Shown: positions 45,678 through 53,000 of the stretch, piece after piece
Position numbering within the stretch: position 1 is the stretch's first letter
Layout: each line of letters starts with the position of its first letter
Origin: Cyanothece sp. BG0011
GTDB lineage: Bacteria > Cyanobacteriota > Cyanobacteriia > Cyanobacteriales > Microcystaceae
Assembly (NCBI RefSeq): GCF_003013815.1
Contig: NZ_PRLH01000005.1
Location: forward strand, 1 to 58,099
Direction: 5' to 3'
Length of the DNA stretch: 58,099 bases
Notes under the pieces: model-generated
Told to the model about the DNA's origin: nothing
The model's input: the letters and a program-made list of their open reading frames with translations, nothing else
Database searches by the model: none
Program-made: the position numbers and the translations under genes

Positions 45678-46676
45678 ATGATGACACCTAAAACTTTTAA
45701 AACCACTAAACGGCGCTCTATTAATCTATCGAATGCTCAAGTAACGAAACAATATTTATTAGATAATTGTGCCATTCCTTTAGTCATAGAAACACAACAA
45801 GAGCGAATTGATCTGATATCTTGGAGTCTTAATCATAGGGATTTGATTGATCACCATTTACAGCAAGAGGGTGCTATTTTATTCCGAGGATTTGAGATAG
45901 GAAATGTGGAGAAGTTTGAAAAATTTATGACTTCTGTGTTTGGTCATCTCCTTGATTATTCTTACGGTTCTACTCCCAGAAGTAAGCTAGACGGTAAAGT
46001 TTATACTTCTACAGAATATCCTTCTAATCAATCAATTTCCTTACATAATGAGATGTCTTATACATCAAATTACCCTTTAAAAATTGCTTTTTATTGTCTT
46101 AAAGCAGCCGAACAAGGGGGAGCCACTCCTATTGCTAATAGTCGAAAAATATTTAATAAAATTAATCCTAAAATTCGGGATAAGTTTCAGAATAAAGGGG
46201 TAATGTATGTTAGAAACTATAGCGATAAACTAGACTTACCTTGGCAAAAAGTCTTTCAAACTGATGATAAAGCTAAAGTTGAAGCCTATTGTAAACAAGC
46301 AGGGATTGACTTTCAATGGAGAGGAAATAACCTCAGAACCTGCGAAGTTTGTCAAGCTGTTGTTAAGCATCCTCACACACAAGAAATGGTTTGGTTTAAT
46401 CAAGCTCATTTATTCCATGTTTCTAGTTTACAACCAGAGGTTAAAGATAACCTTTTAGCTGTTTTAAAAGAGGAAGAATTACCCCGTAATACCTATTATG
46501 GCGATGGTAAACCGATAGAAGATTCAGTATTAGCAGAAATTCGTCATCTTTATGAACAAGAAGCAGTTTGCTTTCCTTGGCAGTCAGGGGATTTATTACT
46601 ACTTGATAATTTATTGACCGCTCACGGCCGCCAGCCTTTTTCTGGTTCCCGGCAAGTGGTTGTGGCAATGGGATAA
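45678..46676 (+). CDS. TauD/SyrP-type Fe(II)/2-oxoglutarate dioxygenase (putative Asp beta-hydroxylase)
   Basis: 332 residues of the TauD/TfdA superfamily, SyrP-like branch. The iron ligands are His123 and Glu125 in SLHNEMSYTS and the distal His316 in LTAHGRQPFSGSRQVVVAMG, with Arg for 2-oxoglutarate in the same stretch. It also has AILFRGFEIG near the N-terminus and GGATPIANSRKI. Members that use HxE and sit in NRPS clusters hydroxylate the beta carbon of carrier-bound aspartate. It lies 44 bases after an NRPS ending in a lone C domain and 60 bases before an interface-A(Asp)-T protein, the arrangement known for interface-associated Asp beta-hydroxylases of siderophore clusters. Its product would be beta-hydroxy-Asp, a bidentate iron ligand. 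Confidence 0.9.
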   Translation: MMTPKTFKTTKRRSINLSNAQVTKQYLLDNCAIPLVIETQQERIDLISWSLNHRDLIDHHLQQEGAILFRGFEIGNVEKFEKFMTSVFGHLLDYSYGSTPRSKLDGKVYTSTEYPSNQSISLHNEMSYTSNYPLKIAFYCLKAAEQGGATPIANSRKIFNKINPKIRDKFQNKGVMYVRNYSDKLDLPWQKVFQTDDKAKVEAYCKQAGIDFQWRGNNLRTCEVCQAVVKHPHTQEMVWFNQAHLFHVSSLQPEVKDNLLAVLKEEELPRNTYYGDGKPIEDSVLAEIRHLYEQEAVCFPWQSGDLLLLDNLLTAHGRQPFSGSRQVVVAMG

Positions 46677-46735
46677 ACTTATTGATAAATATTCTTAACT
46701 ATGTTATTCTCTATTGAGAGTGAGGAGCAATAACC

Positions 46736-49700
46736 ATGACAGAGATTGAAACATCTTTACAACCAGATATGAATGAGGGATTTCGCCTATCCCCTCAACA
46801 AGAAAGAATTTGGTTATTACAAGGATTAGAGTCTAGTTATCAATATCAAGTGAACGGTTCCCTAACTATTGAGGGTAATCTTGATATTGAACGTCTAAAA
46901 ATGGCTATTTATCAAGTCATGGAGCGTCATGAAATTTTGCGGACAATCTTCCCTTGTTTGCCAGGAATGAGTATTCCTTTTCAGCAGATAATAACCACCC
47001 CTAAATTAGACTGGCAAGAGGAAGATTTAAGAGAAATTGATTCTAAAAAAGGAGTAAAATCTGTTAACATTGTACAAACTGAGTTTAATCAAGTTCTATT
47101 TAACTTTGATAAATTTCCTCCCATTAAGTTTAAATTAGTGAGAGTATTAGATGATAAGTTTATTTTACTGATTCGTCTATCTGCTTTATGTGGAGATAGT
47201 CAGTCTTTTAACCTCTTGGTTAAAGAAATTATTGACGCTTATAAGGGTCAAAGTTTAGCAGATGTCGAGATACAATATGCTGATATTGCTGAATGGTTTC
47301 ATGAACTTTTAGAAGACGAAGAAGGGGCGATCGCTCGATCCTTTTGGCGCGAAAAAGGAGAGCAATATGAAGGACTTTCTTCTTTAGTTATTGAACAATA
47401 TAATCAACAATGTCTTGACTTTACTGCCCAGTTAGAGAGAATAGAGCTATCATCTGAACTCTGGGATAAGATCAAACAATTGGCAGAAAGCTGTGATATT
47501 TCCTTAGAAAACTTCTTTTATAGCAGTTTTGCGACATTTATTTATAAAATAACTGGAAAACCATCTTTTTTCTTGGGTAGAAAAACTCAGGGACGTAGTT
47601 ACGAAGAATTAGAACAAGGTATCGGGTTATTTGCTAAATATTTACCGGATCAAGTTGAGTTAAAGGAAACATCAACCTTTTTGGAAATACTAGAACTTAA
47701 TCAACTGAATGATTCAGAAAATAAGAAATGGCAAGACTATTTTACCTGGAATACTTTTCAGGAAAAAGAAAGAGAAATTAATCAAAGTATTTTGTCCTAT
47801 TCTTTTGAATGGGATGAGTCCATACCAGAAAAGAGAGTTAACAATGTTTCTTTTTCTTTGATTGATAAGATAAGTGTTACGGAACCCTTTAAACTTAAAT
47901 TATTTATTCAACAGCAAACGGATAATTTAAACCTATTTTTAGCTTATGATAAGAATAAATTTGACAGTAAAACTATTAAAATGCTGTGTAATCAGTATAA
48001 AATCTTATTACAAAACCTTATTGTTAAATCAAATTTACCCATCGATAAATTAAACATTCTCAGCCTCGAAGATAAAGAGAAGATTTTAAACCAATTTAAT
48101 CAAACTACCCAAGAATATTCCTTTCAAAACCTAATTTATCAACAATTTGAACAACAGGCAAAACAGACACCCGAACGACTTGCTATTGTTGACGAAAATC
48201 AATCATTAACCTATCAACAATTAAATCAAAAATCCAATCAACTCGCCCATTATCTCATCAAAAAAGGAGTCAAACCTGATCACATTGTTCCCCTATTTAT
48301 TGAGCGTTCCCTTGACTTTATCATCGGAATGTTAGCTATTCTCAAGGCAGGGGGGGCGTACCTTCCCTTGGATGCAACCTTACCCCAAGAAGCTCTTAAA
48401 TTGCGCTTAGAAGATGCTAAAGCCAGTTTAATCCTTACTCAAGAGCATTTAAAGCAAAATTTAGCTAATCTTCCTGTCAAAATATTGAATTTAGACCAAG
48501 AAGAGGATAACATTGCCCAAGAATCTACCGACAACCCCACTATTCCAGTGGCTCCCGAACATTTAGTATATGTGATCTATACATCGGGTTCAACAGGGAA
48601 ACCCAAAGGGGTGGGAGTCGAACATAAACAACTGTGTAACTACGTCTATGGCATTCAACAGAAGCTAGACTTTCCCCCAGAGAGTCGTTTTGCTAATGTG
48701 TCTAGTTTTGCAGCAGATTTAGGCAATACGGCTATTTTTCCGCCATTGTCCACAGGCGGCTGTGTCCATATTATCTCCCAAGATAGAATCATGGATGCAG
48801 AAAGGTTCGCCGAATATTTTGACCGTCATCCCATTGACTGTTTAAAGATTGTCCCATCGCACCTATCTACCCTATTAATCGCGGCTAAACATCCTGAGAA
48901 GATTTTACCTAAAAAACGGCTAATTTTAGGGGGAGAAGGGTTAAACTGGCAATTAATCCAAAAAATAAAACAATATGCTCCCCATTGTCCCATCTATAAC
49001 CATTATGGCCCCACCGAAACCACCATCGGCGTGTTAACCTATCCCGTCACCTCAGAGAAACCCGTCAGCGACTTGAACACCGTTCCCTTGGGGACTCCTC
49101 TCCCTAACACCCAAATCTACATTTTAGATAGATACTTGCAACCGGTTCCTATTGGGGTCGCAGGAGAACTCTATATTGGTGGGGATAACCTATCTAGAGG
49201 GTATCTCAATCAGCTAGAGTTAACCGAAGAGCGATTTATCGAGAATCCCTTCTTTAAAGCAGGGAGCAGGGAGCAGGGAGTAGGGAGAAAGTATTTGAGT
49301 CAAAAACTGTATAAAACGGGGGATTTAGCCCGATATTTACCCAATGGAACCATTGAATTTTTAGGAAGAAAAGACCGCCAGATTAAAATAAGAGGCTTTC
49401 GTATCGAGTTAGGGGAAGTCGAAGCCGCCTTAAGACAACATCCCCAGATACAAGAAACCGTCGTCACCCCTTGGGAAGCATCCCCAGGAAACCCTGGTTT
49501 AGTGGCTTATCTTATCAGTGTAGGGGAAGAAAAACCCGAAAACCAAACATTAAAACACTTTTTAGCGCAAAAACTCCCCGATTTCATGATTCCTAACCAT
49601 TTTCTGTGGTTGGACACCTTACCCTTAACCCCCAACGGCAAAATTAACCATAAACAACTGCCTGCCCCCAATAGAAACAGCCCTGAACTTAACTATGTTG

Positions 49701-50041
49701 CTCCTAACACTGTTATAGAAGAGATTTTATGCCATATTTGGCAAGATTTACTCTCTTTAGAAAAAGTAGGAGTCAATCACAGCTTTTTTGACCTTGGAGG
49801 ACATTCCTTATTAGCCACGCAACTCATTGCCCGTATTCGTCAAACCTTCCGCGCTGACATAACCCTAAGAGACTTGTTTGATGACCCCACCATCACCCAT
49901 TTAAGCCAAACCCTAGTATCCCGTGAACCCAAACCTGGCCAAACCGAAAAGATTGCCCAAACCCTGAAAAAGTTAAACAGTTTATCCCCCGAAGAAAAAC
50001 AAAGACTGCTGGCACAAAAACGACAAGGAGGACAACCATAA
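46736..50041 (+). CDS. NRPS interface-A(Asp)-T
   Basis: 1101 residues. Residues about 15-430 have a condensation fold start (LSPQQERIWLLQGLESS, VMERHEILRTIF), but the catalytic HHxxxDG is replaced by SALCGDS (about 147), so it cannot condense and matches the interface class that recruits Asp beta-hydroxylases. The A domain (about 460-960) has YTSGSTGKPKGVGV and binding residues D-L-T-K-I-G-H-I-G, nine of ten with Lys517 assumed compared with the Asp code DLTKVGHIGK. The T domain has DLGGHSLLATQL. A G/A-rich heptamer repeat is inserted at 49258. GAGGAG lies before the ATG, and the stop overlaps the next start (TAATG), implying translational coupling. Peptide bond formation here must come from the C domain ending the 36128 protein. 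Confidence 0.93.
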   Translation: MTEIETSLQPDMNEGFRLSPQQERIWLLQGLESSYQYQVNGSLTIEGNLDIERLKMAIYQVMERHEILRTIFPCLPGMSIPFQQIITTPKLDWQEEDLREIDSKKGVKSVNIVQTEFNQVLFNFDKFPPIKFKLVRVLDDKFILLIRLSALCGDSQSFNLLVKEIIDAYKGQSLADVEIQYADIAEWFHELLEDEEGAIARSFWREKGEQYEGLSSLVIEQYNQQCLDFTAQLERIELSSELWDKIKQLAESCDISLENFFYSSFATFIYKITGKPSFFLGRKTQGRSYEELEQGIGLFAKYLPDQVELKETSTFLEILELNQLNDSENKKWQDYFTWNTFQEKEREINQSILSYSFEWDESIPEKRVNNVSFSLIDKISVTEPFKLKLFIQQQTDNLNLFLAYDKNKFDSKTIKMLCNQYKILLQNLIVKSNLPIDKLNILSLEDKEKILNQFNQTTQEYSFQNLIYQQFEQQAKQTPERLAIVDENQSLTYQQLNQKSNQLAHYLIKKGVKPDHIVPLFIERSLDFIIGMLAILKAGGAYLPLDATLPQEALKLRLEDAKASLILTQEHLKQNLANLPVKILNLDQEEDNIAQESTDNPTIPVAPEHLVYVIYTSGSTGKPKGVGVEHKQLCNYVYGIQQKLDFPPESRFANVSSFAADLGNTAIFPPLSTGGCVHIISQDRIMDAERFAEYFDRHPIDCLKIVPSHLSTLLIAAKHPEKILPKKRLILGGEGLNWQLIQKIKQYAPHCPIYNHYGPTETTIGVLTYPVTSEKPVSDLNTVPLGTPLPNTQIYILDRYLQPVPIGVAGELYIGGDNLSRGYLNQLELTEERFIENPFFKAGSREQGVGRKYLSQKLYKTGDLARYLPNGTIEFLGRKDRQIKIRGFRIELGEVEAALRQHPQIQETVVTPWEASPGNPGLVAYLISVGEEKPENQTLKHFLAQKLPDFMIPNHFLWLDTLPLTPNGKINHKQLPAPNRNSPELNYVAPNTVIEEILCHIWQDLLSLEKVGVNHSFFDLGGHSLLATQLIARIRQTFRADITLRDLFDDPTITHLSQTLVSREPKPGQTEKIAQTLKKLNSLSPEEKQRLLAQKRQGGQP
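49258..49288 (+). repeat. GGGAGCA heptamer repeat in the Asp A domain
   Basis: gcagggagcagggagcagggag encodes KAGSREQGVGRK before KTGDLARYL, at the place of the insertions at 43529 and 52678. Confidence 0.7.
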
Positions 50042-53000
50042 TGCGTGCAGAAGACTTAGAATTATTTGAATATCTCCTCGAAGACGAAGGGGTAGACACT
50101 GCCTCACCTCAAGGTATTCCCCCACGAGACAACTCTGATGAGATACCCTTATCATCAGCGCAAACGAGACTCTGGTTTCTCACCCAGTTGGACCCAGACA
50201 GTTGCGCTTATAACTTGCCTGGGGGATTAAAATTAACAGGAAAACTGAATTTTCAGGCTCTTGAGGACAGTATTCATGAGATTGTCCAGCGTCATGAAGT
50301 TTTACGAACCAGTTTCACCGAAATTGAAGGAGAACCCCAGGCCCGAGTGATTCCTGAGGTCACCCTTACCATTCCTATTATCGACTTGCGGGGACAGTCG
50401 CCAGAAGCAACCGCCACCGAAGTGGAACGCATCAGCCGAGAAGAGGAAGAAACCCCCTTTAACTTGGCTAAAAGTCCTTTAATTCGCTTAAAACTGTTGC
50501 GTTTAACTGAAAATGAATACATACTACTCCTTAACCTCCATCATATTGTGTCCGATGCTTGGTCAAAAGGGGTTTTTATCGAAGAACTAAGACAACTTTA
50601 TCACGCCTTTTCCCAGGGAAAACCGTCCCCTCTGCCCGTTTTACCCATTCAATATGCCGATTTCGCCCACTGGCAACAAAAACGTCTCCAAGGGGAAGCC
50701 TTAGCCCATCAACTGGACTATTGGAAACAGCAACTCGCCCATATTACTCCCTTATCCTTGCCCACGGATAAACCCCGTCCCCTCACCTCAACCTTTAACG
50801 GGGCCAGTCAATGTTTTAGGTTGCCTTCTGAGGTAACACAACAGTTAAAAGCTTTAGCAAAGCAAGAGGATGCCACCCTATTTATGGTCTTGTTAAGTGC
50901 ATTTTTTGTCTTACTGTATCGCTACACTCAGCAAGAAGATATCTGTGTCGGTTCTCCCATTGCTAACCGCAGTCACCCAGAAATTGAGCCATTAATTGGT
51001 TTTTTCTTAAATACCTTAGTTTTTCGTGCCGACTTATCAGAAAATCCGAGTTTTTTAGAGGTATTAAATCGAGTTAAAACAGTTTGTTTAGATGCTTATG
51101 ACTATCAAGACTTTCCGTTTGAAAAATTAGTCGAACAATTACAACCCGAACGTCATTTAAATCATTCTCCTTTGTTTCAAGTGCTGTTTACTTTACAGAA
51201 AAATACGGCAAAAGAAAACCTTTCCTTACCTGGGTTATCCGTAGCGGTGATAGAGAAGGAATGGAAAACAGCAAAATTTGATTTATCCTTGAACATGGAA
51301 GAGACAGAGGAAGGGTTATGGGGGATGTTTGAGTATAAAACAGACCTCTTTGAAGCCGAAACCATCCAAAGAATGGTAGGACATTTTTTAACCCTATTAA
51401 ATAATATTCTTTTCCATCCTCGTCAGAGTATTCAAACCTTAGATTTATTAACAGAATTAGAAAAACAGAAACTGTTAATTAAATGGAATAAAACCGACGC
51501 TAATTATCCTAAAAATGATTGTTTACACCAACTATTTGAAAGACAAGTTAACCAAACCCCCCACACCATTGCTGTTGAATTTGACAACGAAAAATTAACT
51601 TATTCTCAACTCAATGAAAAAGCCAATCAATTAGCCTATTATCTCCAAGTATCAGGGGTTAAACCTAACGATTTAGTGGCCATTTGTATGGAACGTTCTC
51701 TTGAAATGGTCATCGGACTTTTAGCCATTCTCAAAGTAGGAGGAACCTACATTCCTCTTGACCCGGCTTATCCTTCTGAACGTATTAATTATATTTTAGA
51801 ACATAGTCAAGTTGAGGTTATTTTAACTCAGTCAAAAGAAGGCAACCCCCCCTACCCCCCCTTGGTAAGGGGGGAAGGGCAACCCCCCCTACCCCCCCTT
51901 AGTAAGGGGGGAGAGGCAAGAGGCAAGAGTCGAACTATCATAGAAGTTGATACCCTAACTCTAAACTCCGAACTCCGAACCCCGAACCCCGAACCCCGGA
52001 CACCCCAAGACTTAGCCTACATTATCTACACCTCTGGGTCCACAGGAAAACCCAAAGGGGTGGAAATATCCCACCAAGCTATTGTTAACTTTCTCTGGTC
52101 CATGGCCCAACAACCAGGGATAAACCCTCACGATGTTTTACTATCAGTAACCACCTTATCTTTTGACATCGCAGGGTTAGAAATATTCTTACCTTTAATA
52201 ACTGGTGCAAAAGTCGTCTTAGTCAGTGGAGAAACTGCTATGGATGGAGTTGCCTTAAGTGAGAAAATAGACCAATGTCACGCCAGTATCATGCAGGCAA
52301 CGCCGGCCACTTGGCAGATGTTAATAGATGCAGGATGGAAAGGAAAGAAAGACTTAAAAATACTCTGTGGTGGGGAAGCTTTGAGTCAAACTTTAGCCAA
52401 AGACTTACTCATAAAAAGTGGTGAACTGTGGAATATGTATGGGCCAACAGAGACCACCGTATGGTCAATGATTCAAAAAATAGAATCAGCAGACAACATC
52501 ACCATTGGTCGTCCGATTAATAATACTCAAATATATATCCTAGATAACCATTTACAACCCGTACCTGTCGGGGTACCAGGAGACCTTTATATCGGCGGAG
52601 ATGGGTTAGCAAGGGGTTATGTGAACCGCCCAGACTTAACGGAAGAAAGATTTATCAATAGTCCCTTTTTTCAAGGTGGGAGCAGGGAGCAGGGAGTTAG
52701 GGAGAAAATTTATAAAACAGGAGACTTAGCCAAATATTTACCCAGTGGCAAAGTAGAATATATCGGCAGAAGTGACTATCAAGTAAAAATCAGAGGTTTT
52801 AGAATAGAACTAGGGGAAATAGAAAGCCAGTTAAATCAACATTCAGCACTCAAGAATGCTGTGGTCATTGCTAAAAAAGAAGCATCAGGAATTAATCGTT
52901 TAGTGGCTTATTATATTCCTAAACAACCAGACAATATTACCAGGGAAGAGTTAAGGAGTTATTTAAAGAACAAATTACCTGACTATATGATACCTTCGGC

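Noticed and set aside
45678-46676. Taurine dioxygenase for sulfur supply
   Set aside because: The SyrP-like HNE and AHGR motifs, and the position between a lone C domain and an interface-A(Asp) protein, fit an NRPS-associated Asp beta-hydroxylase better.
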